Shown here: in pieces, positions 1 through 5,630 of the stretch
Layout: each line of letters starts with the position of its first letter
How positions within the stretch are numbered: the first letter of the stretch is position 1
Assembly: GCA_934271655.1 (NCBI GenBank)
Contig: CAKQRW010000067.1
Coordinates: 1-12,320, forward strand
Direction: 5' to 3'
Source: an uncultured Bacteroidaceae bacterium
GTDB taxonomy: Bacteria; Bacteroidota; Bacteroidia; Bacteroidales; Bacteroidaceae
DNA length: 12,320 nt
The notes under the pieces: model-generated
What the model saw: only the letters and a program-made list of their open reading frames with translations
Database searches by the model: none
What the model was told of the DNA's origin: nothing
Program-made: the position numbers and the translations under genes

Positions 1-3
1 ATT

Positions 4-76
4 GAACATGACTTTTTTGCTGCAAAGTTATGCAATTCAAATGTGGTGGGAAAGTCGGCTATTTTCGGATGGTTAC
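4..76. repeat. Left arm of terminal inverted repeat (at least 73 bp)
   Basis: These 73 bases are the exact reverse complement of 12248-12320, with no mismatch by eye. Identity stops at 76/77 on the inner side (TACAAG here, GATACATC at the other arm). On the outer side the right arm runs to the last base of the window, so the full repeat may be longer. The arm encodes no protein. On the minus strand it contains TAACTTTG (30 to 23), a match to the Bacteroidetes -7 element, pointing out of the window. It could be one copy of a dispersed repeat, the end of a mobile element lying outside, or one side of an invertible segment. Confidence 0.93.
23..53 (-). promoter_or_regulatory. Outward-facing promoter-like sequence in left repeat arm
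   Basis: On the minus strand TTTC (53-50) is followed after 19 nt by TAACTTTG (30-23). This resembles the Bacteroidetes promoter pattern TTTG, 19-21 nt, TAnnTTTG, with one mismatch in the -33 element. It would drive transcription leftward out of the window. The same sequence occurs in the right arm, also facing outward. This is motif matching only. Confidence 0.3.
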
Positions 77-83
77 TACAAGA

Positions 84-112
84 AAGGGGCGTGCCTCTGT
101 GGCACGCCCCTT
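84..112 (-). terminator. Terminator hairpin after galK
   Basis: A perfect 12-bp stem (84-95 with 101-112, core GGGGCGTGCC/GGCACGCCCC) encloses a 5-nt loop. On the minus strand it lies 27 nt after the galK stop and is followed by TTTCTT. This is a good intrinsic terminator for the galactose cluster. It sits directly beside the inner edge of the left repeat arm. Confidence 0.75.
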
Positions 113-139
113 ATATAAGTAATGTTTTATTATATGGCT

Positions 140-1306
140 TTAGCAAAGCTTGCGTGAACCGTCACCGATAACGACATCAATGACGATAGGCTTCTTGCCA
201 TACTTCTGCTCAAACTTCTCTGTAGCAGTCTTCACGAAGTTGTCGTAGAGCTCATCTGCCACGAGGTTGATAGTGCAGCCGCCAAAGCCGCCGCCCATGA
301 TGCGTGAGCCTGTAACGGAGCACTCCTTGGCGATGTCGTTGAGGAAGTCAAGTTCCTCGCAAGAAACGTCATACTGCTTTGACAGTCCGTAGTGTGTCTC
401 GTACATCTTCTGGCCTACAGTCTCGTAGTCGCCTCTCTCAAGAGCGTCGCACACAGCGAGCACGCGGTCTTTCTCGCCCAGCACGAATGTGGCGCGGAGG
501 ATATCTTCTGCAGATACCTTGCCCTCTATCTCCTTCAGCTCCTCCCATGTAGCCTCACGAAGAGTAGTGATCTCCTTATCTGGGTGAAGTTCCTTGATTG
601 CCTTGACACAGTTCTCGCAAGAGCGGCGGCGGTCGTTGTATGGAGAGCCAACAAGCTCATGCTTGACACAAGAGTTGATGAGGACGAGGCGGTAGCCCTT
701 TGGATTCCATGGGAAATACTGGAACTCTCCCGAACGGCAGTCGAGACGCATGAGGTTGCCCTTCTTTCCGAATACTGAAGCGAACTGGTCCATGATGCCG
801 CAGTTCACGCCGATGTACTTATGCTCTGTGGCCTGTCCCACCTTTGCGAGTGTCATCTTGTCAATCTTGTTGTCGCCAAAGAGGTCGTTGACAGCGAATG
901 CGTAGCAGCTCTCAAGTGCTGCGGAAGAAGACATGCCTGCACCGTTTGGCACATCGCCAGCGAAGGCTGTGTCGAATCCCTCTACAGGGACACCGAGTGC
1001 CATCATCTCGCGAACCACTCCGAAGATATAGCGGAAGTGTGTTGCCTTTGGTCCTTCTGGGTCATCGATAGAGAACTCTGCATAGTCCTTCAAGTCGATG
1101 GAATAAGCTTTGATGGTGCGTGTGCCGTTAGGGCGCACCTCTGCAATCATTCCCTGCTGCACTGCTCCTGGGAATACGAATCCGCCATTGTAGTCGGTAT
1201 GCTCACCGATAAGGTTGATTCGTCCAGGAGAAGCATACACTGAACCGTGTTCACCACCAAGATGCTTAATGAAGCGTGTTTTTACATCATCAATTGTAAG
1301 TCTCAT
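140..1306 (-). CDS. galK: Galactokinase
   Basis: GalK phosphorylates alpha-D-galactose with ATP to galactose-1-phosphate in the cytoplasm, the first committed step of the Leloir pathway. At 388 aa it has the normal family length. The galactokinase signature GRINLIGEHTDY is at residues 28-39. The GHMP ATP-binding motif PNGAGMSSSAA is at 120-130, with Met where Leu is usual. The likely catalytic base is Asp173 in GIMDQF, paired with Arg29. The C-terminal GHMP motif GSRIMGGGFGG is at 333-343. The start ATG at 1306 fits the usual N-terminus. It is the last gene of a minus-strand cluster after galM and the sugar transporter, 163 nt downstream of the transporter stop, and is followed by a strong terminator. 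No galT or galE is nearby. Function is secure at family level. Confidence 0.97.
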   Translation of the reverse strand: MRLTIDDVKTRFIKHLGGEHGSVYASPGRINLIGEHTDYNGGFVFPGAVQQGMIAEVRPNGTRTIKAYSIDLKDYAEFSIDDPEGPKATHFRYIFGVVREMMALGVPVEGFDTAFAGDVPNGAGMSSSAALESCYAFAVNDLFGDNKIDKMTLAKVGQATEHKYIGVNCGIMDQFASVFGKKGNLMRLDCRSGEFQYFPWNPKGYRLVLINSCVKHELVGSPYNDRRRSCENCVKAIKELHPDKEITTLREATWEELKEIEGKVSAEDILRATFVLGEKDRVLAVCDALERGDYETVGQKMYETHYGLSKQYDVSCEELDFLNDIAKECSVTGSRIMGGGFGGCTINLVADELYDNFVKTATEKFEQKYGKKPIVIDVVIGDGSRKLC

Positions 1307-1327
1307 AATTATTAGGTTTTTATAGGG

Positions 1328-1341
1328 TTAGAAATTTCTAA
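1328..1341. promoter_or_regulatory. 14-bp palindrome upstream of galK
   Basis: TTAGAAATTTCTAA is a perfect palindrome 22 bp before the galK start codon. A second short inverted repeat (GTAGA, 4 nt, TCTAC; 1355-1368) lies just beyond it. The position would suit an operator, but no regulator gene is in the window and the same palindrome was not seen upstream of galM or the transporter. AT-rich palindromes arise easily by chance. Confidence 0.25.
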
Positions 1342-1381
1342 TTTTATTTATTCTGTAGAGTATTCTACTTTTGTTGCTTGT

Positions 1382-1410
1382 GTTTGGGCGGTTTTGTAGG
1401 CCGCCCAAAC
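1382..1410 (-). terminator. Intercistronic hairpin between gluP and galK
   Basis: GTTTGGGCGG (1382-1391) and CCGCCCAAAC (1401-1410) form a perfect 10-bp stem with a 9-nt loop. On the minus strand it lies 59 nt after the transporter stop, but it is followed by ACAAGC rather than a T tract. It may therefore act as an mRNA stabiliser or processing site rather than a true terminator. Confidence 0.55.
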
Positions 1411-1469
1411 TTATGGATTGTCTCCTAGTCACTTGCCTTATGGATGGCAGGGACAAGTAAAGAGTGCGC

Positions 1470-2702
1470 TTATGCCTTCTTCAGTCCAATCTTTGAGCCG
1501 AAGTTGCAGAACCAGAACACGTAGATGTAGTAAACGAACATCAGCATGATAGCCACACCTACACCGAGTGATGGGTCGTCTACCACTGTGCCCATGAGAA
1601 GTGGGAGAGTGGCTCCTCCAAGCACACCCATGTTGATGAGTCCTGAAGCGCTCTTTGTGTGAGGGCCGAGGTCCTGAAGTCCGAGGTTGAAGATGAGTGG
1701 CCACATGACAGAGTGGAACAGGCCCGCTGCAAGCATTGCGTAAACGGCGGCCATGCCTGAGAGCAGGAATGAGATGCCTACGCAGGCTGCGCCGAGGATG
1801 AGGCATGCAGAGAGGAGTGTGCGCGCTTTGAACTTAGTGAGGATTGCTGATCCGATGAATCGTCCTACCATCATGCCACCCCAATAGAATGAAAGGTATT
1901 CTGTTGCTGAGCCTGGCAGAGTAGGGTCTGCTTTCCAGTAGGCTGGAAGCATGGATGGTATACCAATCTCCAGACCCATGTACATGGCGATGGCGAGAGC
2001 GCCGAACCATACGTGCGGATACTTGAAGACTGAGTCCTTGTACACGGTTCCATCGTTCTTGACACCTATCTCCTCATCCTGAGCCTGGTCCTTGTCGGGG
2101 TCTGGCAGCTTGATGAAGAAGAGGATGGCAGCGATGATGAGTGTGAAGATGCCGAGTCCAAGGAATGGTCCAGGCACGTTTTCTGGCAGTTTGGGTTTGC
2201 CTGCGATGATGACATAGGTGATGAACATTGGCGCCACTGTTGTTGCTACCGAGTTCAGAGCCTGTGAGAGTGTCATGCGGAATGCACCTCCCTTAGGGTC
2301 GCCGAGCACCATCACGTATGGGTTGGCCACCAGCTGCAGCATCACGACTCCGAGAGCCACGAGGCTCATGCAGCAGAGGAAGATTGTGTAGACATTAGAT
2401 GTGCCGAGAGCAGCTGTCACTCCGAGATAGTTGGCTATGAAGCCGCATGCGGCCACTGTGAGGCCGAGCACGAGTGTAGACTTGTAGCCAATCTTGTTCA
2501 TCATCAGCGCGAATGGGATAGAGAAGGCGTAGGCTCCATAGAAGAAGGTGTTGACCAGCTGTCCCTGTGCGTCTTTCAGTTGGAATGCTTCCTTGCAGAA
2601 CTCAATCATTGAGTTGTTCATTGTTGTGATGAATCCGATAAGGAAACATACGATGAACACAATAATCAGCGGAAACAGGTAATTGGGTTTTTTCTGTGAC
2701 AT
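1470..2702 (-). CDS. gluP: FucP/GluP-type MFS glucose/galactose transporter
   Basis: This 410-aa inner-membrane protein belongs to the FucP subfamily of the major facilitator superfamily, which imports sugars by proton or sodium symport. The N-terminal segment has FITTMNNSMIEF (25-36) and FFYGAYAFSIPFA (53-65), typical of the first helices of this family. LQLVANPYVMVLGDP (122-136) and the stretch around HSVMWPLIFNLGLQDLG (330-346) are further FucP-like motifs. About 12 membrane segments can be drawn, with a hydrophilic central loop at about 200-228. Its place between galM and galK supports galactose or glucose as substrate. The exact sugar cannot be read from sequence, so the symbol follows the common Bacteroidetes usage. 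No TAnnTTTG promoter is visible in its 144-nt upstream gap, so it is probably co-transcribed with galM. Confidence 0.9.
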   Translation of the reverse strand: MSQKKPNYLFPLIIVFIVCFLIGFITTMNNSMIEFCKEAFQLKDAQGQLVNTFFYGAYAFSIPFALMMNKIGYKSTLVLGLTVAACGFIANYLGVTAALGTSNVYTIFLCCMSLVALGVVMLQLVANPYVMVLGDPKGGAFRMTLSQALNSVATTVAPMFITYVIIAGKPKLPENVPGPFLGLGIFTLIIAAILFFIKLPDPDKDQAQDEEIGVKNDGTVYKDSVFKYPHVWFGALAIAMYMGLEIGIPSMLPAYWKADPTLPGSATEYLSFYWGGMMVGRFIGSAILTKFKARTLLSACLILGAACVGISFLLSGMAAVYAMLAAGLFHSVMWPLIFNLGLQDLGPHTKSASGLINMGVLGGATLPLLMGTVVDDPSLGVGVAIMLMFVYYIYVFWFCNFGSKIGLKKA

Positions 2703-2720
2703 ATTGTTTTCTTTGCGATA

Positions 2721-2734
2721 AATTATTAATAATT
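2721..2734. promoter_or_regulatory. AT-only palindrome upstream of gluP
   Basis: AATTATTAATAATT is a perfect 14-bp palindrome 18 bp before the transporter start codon. It could be an operator, but an AT-only palindrome has little information content. It does not match the palindrome before galK. Confidence 0.15.
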
Positions 2735-2799
2735 AGTTAAACATCTGTATTTAGTTGCTGGATAGCATCAATAATTTCGATTATGGTAAAATCAACAAT

Positions 2800-2827
2800 C
2801 CCTCGCCCGACCGCTGCCGGGCGAGGG
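2800..2827 (-). terminator. Intercistronic hairpin between galM and gluP
   Basis: CCCTCGCCCG (2800-2809) pairs perfectly with CGGGCGAGGG (2818-2827) around an 8-nt loop. On the minus strand it lies 19 nt after the galM stop and is followed by ATTGTTGATTTT, a weak T-rich tail. It is either a partial terminator or a stabilising hairpin that tunes expression of the transporter relative to galM. Confidence 0.55.
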
Positions 2828-2846
2828 TGTCAGTATGAGTGTTCTG

Positions 2847-3929
2847 TTAGATTGTTCCAAACTTGTAGATAGTGCGCTGGCTGTACTTCTCACCTGGGTT
2901 GAGAACACAAGTAGGGAAGTAAGGGCGGTTTGGTGTGTCTGGGAAATGCTCGCTCTCGAAGCAGATAGCTGCTCGGCGTGGAGCTGTGCAGCCGAACTGG
3001 ATAGGATATCCTGTGCAGAAGTTGGCTGTATATACCTGTATGCCAGGCTCTGTAGTGTACGCCTCAAGTGTGCGTCCTGACTTAGGTTCTGTAAGACGGG
3101 CTGCAAGCGCCAGTTCGCCTGGCTCCTTCTTGTTGATGACAAAGCAGTGGTCATAGCCAGAGCCGTTCTTTATCTGCTCGTCGTCAGCGTCGATGTCCTT
3201 GCCGATGGCCTTAGGTGTGCGGAAGTCGAATGGAGTGCCTGCCACCTTGAGAATCTCGCCTGTAGGTATGCTTGTCTCGTCGATTGGGATATAGAAATCG
3301 CTGTTCATCTCCAGTTGCTGGTCAAGGATGTCTGGTGTAGGATTTCCGATGCCCTGGATAGCAAAGAAGGCATGGTGAGTCAAGTTGATGATAGTCTTCT
3401 TGTTGGTAGTGGCAAAGTAGTCGAGGATAAGTTCGTTGTCGTCAGTCCATGTGAACTCGACAGAGATCTTCACTTCTCCCGAGAAGCCTTCATGTCCATA
3501 AGGGAGTACGCAGTTGAGTGTAAGGTTCTGCTCGCCAGTCTGGTAAGCATCCCATACCTGTGCGTGAAGTCCTGTAGGTCCTCCGTGCAGATGGTTGACG
3601 CCATTATTTACAGCAAGCTGGTACTCCTTGCCGCCGAGAGTGAACTTGCCCTTGGCGATGCGGTTGCCAAATCGGCCGATGAGGGTAGAGAGGAATGGCT
3701 CTGGAGAGTTGATCACATCCTGGATGTTGTCATGTCCGAAGATGACGTTTGCCACCTTGCCATCTTTGTCTGGTACCATGATGGCAACGATGGCTCCACC
3801 ATAGTTTGTTATTGATACTTCGTAACCATTGCTGTTTACGAGTGTGTAAAGGCTCACTTTCTTGCCTTTTACCTCTGTCTGGAAGTCTTCAATCTTGAGA
3901 CCGCTCAGTTTAGGTTGTACTGTGCTCAT
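2847..3929 (-). CDS. galM: Aldose 1-epimerase (mutarotase)
   Basis: GalM interconverts beta- and alpha-D-galactose (or glucose), supplying the alpha anomer to GalK. The 360-aa length is normal for the GalM family. NHLHGG (112-117) holds the first active-site His (His115). NLTHHAFF (182-189) corresponds to the family motif NLTNHSYF, so His186 would be the second catalytic His and His185 replaces the usual Asn. FESEHFPDTPNRP (324-336) corresponds to the ETQHxPDxPN segment and supplies the catalytic Glu325. TEPGIQVYTAN (293-303) is another family motif. No signal peptide is visible, so a cytoplasmic location is likely. It is the first gene of the minus-strand galactose cluster and lies 115 nt after the folC stop. 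A possible promoter is at 3977-4009. Confidence 0.95.
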   Translation of the reverse strand: MSTVQPKLSGLKIEDFQTEVKGKKVSLYTLVNSNGYEVSITNYGGAIVAIMVPDKDGKVANVIFGHDNIQDVINSPEPFLSTLIGRFGNRIAKGKFTLGGKEYQLAVNNGVNHLHGGPTGLHAQVWDAYQTGEQNLTLNCVLPYGHEGFSGEVKISVEFTWTDDNELILDYFATTNKKTIINLTHHAFFAIQGIGNPTPDILDQQLEMNSDFYIPIDETSIPTGEILKVAGTPFDFRTPKAIGKDIDADDEQIKNGSGYDHCFVINKKEPGELALAARLTEPKSGRTLEAYTTEPGIQVYTANFCTGYPIQFGCTAPRRAAICFESEHFPDTPNRPYFPTCVLNPGEKYSQRTIYKFGTI

Positions 3930-3976
3930 AGTTTTATGTAAGTTTTAAGTTGTAATCTATTTTAAGATTTCTCTTG

Positions 3977-4009
3977 CAAATTAAACGAAAAAAAAAATAT
4001 CTTCCCAAT
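3977..4009 (-). promoter_or_regulatory. Possible promoter of the galactose cluster
   Basis: On the minus strand ATTG (4009-4006), a 21-nt spacer and TTAATTTG (3984-3977) approximate the Bacteroidetes TTTG / TAnnTTTG promoter with one mismatch in each element. The spacer includes a run of ten T (3997-3988). The leader to the galM ATG would be about 40 nt. The 3930-4044 gap contains no other recognisable signal, apart from a weak CCAAT/ATTGG inverted repeat near the end of folC. Confidence 0.35.
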
Positions 4010-4044
4010 ATTATTATGGAAAAATTGGCCGTGGCTGTCATTTA

Positions 4045-5358
4045 TTAGGCTTTTTTTGCAAATTGGCCAATATTTTGCTTCATGCTTGTCAATAAATCAG
4101 CCACAACAAAGCTGCTGCCGCCCACATATACGAAATCATCTGCTGTGGCCGCCTTCATTGCGGCGTTGTATGCATCGACCACTGTAGGGTAAGCCTTTCC
4201 ATGCAAGCCGTGCTCTTGGGCCAGAGCCTGCATCTCGCTGCTTGGCCTGGCTCTTTTCACCGAAGCCTGGCAAAAATAATATGTGGCATCTTTGGGCAGC
4301 ATGCTCAGCACGCTGCCGGCATCCTTGTCGCTTACCATGCCGAGCACGATGTGCTTTCTGCCGTTTACCATGTCCAGCTGCTTGCATATCCATTCAAAGC
4401 CGCCCACGTTGTGTCCGGTGTCGCATACCACATGTGGATGCTGCTGCAATGTCTGCCAGCGTCCCATCAGTCCTGTCATCTCACACACGTCGGCGAATCC
4501 GTGGCGCACGTCGCTGTCGCTTATGTGGCATCCCTTAGACCTCAGTGCGTCGATAGCGTGCAGGATAGTGTCTGCATTCTTAGTCTGGCAGAAGCCTCCA
4601 AGCTCTCCTTCTATGGTTCCATAATTATCTGTGTCATAGAGGATATGGCCATTTGACATGAATTTATAATTTAGTATATGGGTTCTATCTTCTGCAAACA
4701 CGATGGATGTGCCAGCCTCGTCTGCTTCCTTTTGGAAGACAGGCCTGGTCTCGTCAACCGTTTCGCCTATCACCACAGGCACTCCATTCTTTATTATTCC
4801 TGCTTTCTCGCCTGCTATTTTTGCGAGAGTGTTGCCGAGGAATGCCATGTGGTCAAAGCTGATGTTGGTGATGACAGATATTTCTGGGGTGATAATGTTT
4901 GTGCAGTCCAGTCTTCCTCCAAGTCCCACCTCTATGACGGCTACGTCCACTTGCTTGTCTGCGAAGTATTTGAAAGCCATAGCAGTGGTAAGTTCGAAGA
5001 ATGAAGGGTGGAGAGGCTCGAAGAACTTCCTTTCTGTTTCTACAAAATTGATGACATAACTTTCGCTGATCATCTCTCCATTCACACGTATGCGCTCTCT
5101 GAAGTCTACCAGATGCGGCGATGTGAAAAGCCCGACTCTCAGTCCGCTTGCCTGCAGCACAGCAGCAAGCGTGTGTGAGCATGAGCCTTTTCCGTTGGTC
5201 CCTGCCACATGCAATGTCTTGTATTTCCTGTGCGGATGGCCGAAATGCTCATCGAGAGCGCGTGTAGTGGAGAGTCCTTCCTTATAGGCTCCACCGCCTA
5301 TGTTTTGGAATAGTGGAGCCGATGTGAACAGATATTCAACAGTCTCTTTGTAATTCAT
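4045..5358 (-). CDS. folC: Folylpolyglutamate synthase / dihydrofolate synthase
   Basis: FolC adds glutamate to dihydropteroate or tetrahydrofolate with ATP, trapping folates in the cytoplasm. From the ATG at 5358 the protein is 437 aa, the usual FolC length. The P-loop HVAGTNGKGS is at residues 50-59. TSPHLVDFRERIRVNG follows it. ELTTAMAFKYF, VIEVGLGGRLDCTN (metal-binding and substrate loop) and ISFDHMAFLG are the next Mur-ligase-family motifs, all in the expected order. The frame stays open for another 76 codons upstream to 5586. That extension has no FolC similarity and crosses a good minus-strand promoter at 5525-5555, so I reject it. An ATG at 5388 would add only ten residues and is possible. 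The gene reads away from the divergent sensor gene and towards galM, with a leader of about 150 nt. Confidence 0.95.
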   Translation of the reverse strand: MNYKETVEYLFTSAPLFQNIGGGAYKEGLSTTRALDEHFGHPHRKYKTLHVAGTNGKGSCSHTLAAVLQASGLRVGLFTSPHLVDFRERIRVNGEMISESYVINFVETERKFFEPLHPSFFELTTAMAFKYFADKQVDVAVIEVGLGGRLDCTNIITPEISVITNISFDHMAFLGNTLAKIAGEKAGIIKNGVPVVIGETVDETRPVFQKEADEAGTSIVFAEDRTHILNYKFMSNGHILYDTDNYGTIEGELGGFCQTKNADTILHAIDALRSKGCHISDSDVRHGFADVCEMTGLMGRWQTLQQHPHVVCDTGHNVGGFEWICKQLDMVNGRKHIVLGMVSDKDAGSVLSMLPKDATYYFCQASVKRARPSSEMQALAQEHGLHGKAYPTVVDAYNAAMKAATADDFVYVGGSSFVVADLLTSMKQNIGQFAKKA

Positions 5359-5459
5359 AGTATCAGTTTTTTGTCTTCTTATACCCATCGTCACCTTTGT
5401 TTGCTTGCAGCCATATAAACATGACAAACGGGTTGTCCTTGCAGGGACAGTATCTTGTC

Positions 5460-5507
5460 GGCAGGAAAAAATCCAGGCGTGGAGTGTTGTTTCCGCTGTC
5501 GCCTGCC
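5460..5507 (-). promoter_or_regulatory. Candidate attenuator-like leader of folC
   Basis: Within the predicted folC leader, CAGGCG (5505-5500, minus strand) can pair with CGCCTG (5479-5474). That hairpin is followed by GA and six T (5471-5466), like a small intrinsic terminator with a 20-nt loop. The overlapping GGCAGG (5507-5502) can instead pair with CCTGCC (5465-5460), which would destroy the first hairpin. Two exclusive pairings of one strand are the hallmark of an attenuator. Stems of 6 bp are short, and I know of no described folC riboswitch in this group. The rest of 5389-5520 holds only small hairpins, for example TGTCC/GGACA near 5440. Confidence 0.25.
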
Positions 5508-5524
5508 AGCTTTTGAATTGTTTG

Positions 5525-5555
5525 CAAAGATACGTCTTTATTTCCTTATTCCAAA
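5525..5555 (-). promoter_or_regulatory. folC promoter
   Basis: On the minus strand TTTG (5555-5552) is followed after 19 nt by TATCTTTG (5532-5525), a full match to the Bacteroidetes -33 TTTG / -7 TAnnTTTG promoter. Transcription would start near 5518, giving folC a leader of about 150-160 nt. This promoter also argues that the open frame upstream of 5358 is not translated. Confidence 0.65.
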
Positions 5556-5570
5556 ATCCCAATTGCAAAA

Positions 5571-5602
5571 TTTGGTGGAACAACAAATATTATTTACCTT
5601 TG
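5571..5602 (+). promoter_or_regulatory. Promoter of the sensor / response-regulator genes
   Basis: TTTG (5571-5574), a 20-nt spacer and TACCTTTG (5595-5602) match the Bacteroidetes promoter pattern in full. The start site would fall near 5609, about 20 nt before the ATG at 5631. It is back to back with the folC promoter: CCAAA at 5551-5555 and TTTGG at 5571-5575 are mirror images that share 15 bp between them. Confidence 0.65.
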
Positions 5603-5630
5603 CCAAACAAACTATTACAACGGAGTGAGC

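Noticed and set aside
631..640. Possible homing or insertion sites inside the genes
   Set aside because: All seven main genes are intact with normal motif order; no insertion sequence, frameshift or target duplication was seen.
1438..1806. 122-codon minus-strand frame overlapping the 3' end of gluP
   Set aside because: It is an alternative frame of the transporter gene on the same strand, and its low-complexity Arg/His/Pro composition is not protein-like.
3147..3815. 222-codon open frame antisense to galM
   Set aside because: It lies wholly inside a secure galM gene on the other strand and has no recognisable domain; it is a frame shadow.
3988..3997. Run of ten A (ten T on the minus strand) upstream of galM
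   Set aside because: Considered as a phase-variable tract or a terminator tail. It lies in the promoter spacer, no hairpin precedes it convincingly, and AT-rich intergenic runs are common here.
5359..5586. 76-codon N-terminal extension of folC
   Set aside because: The open frame continues to 5586, but the extra residues do not resemble FolC, they make the protein much longer than the family, and the frame crosses a good folC promoter at 5525-5555.
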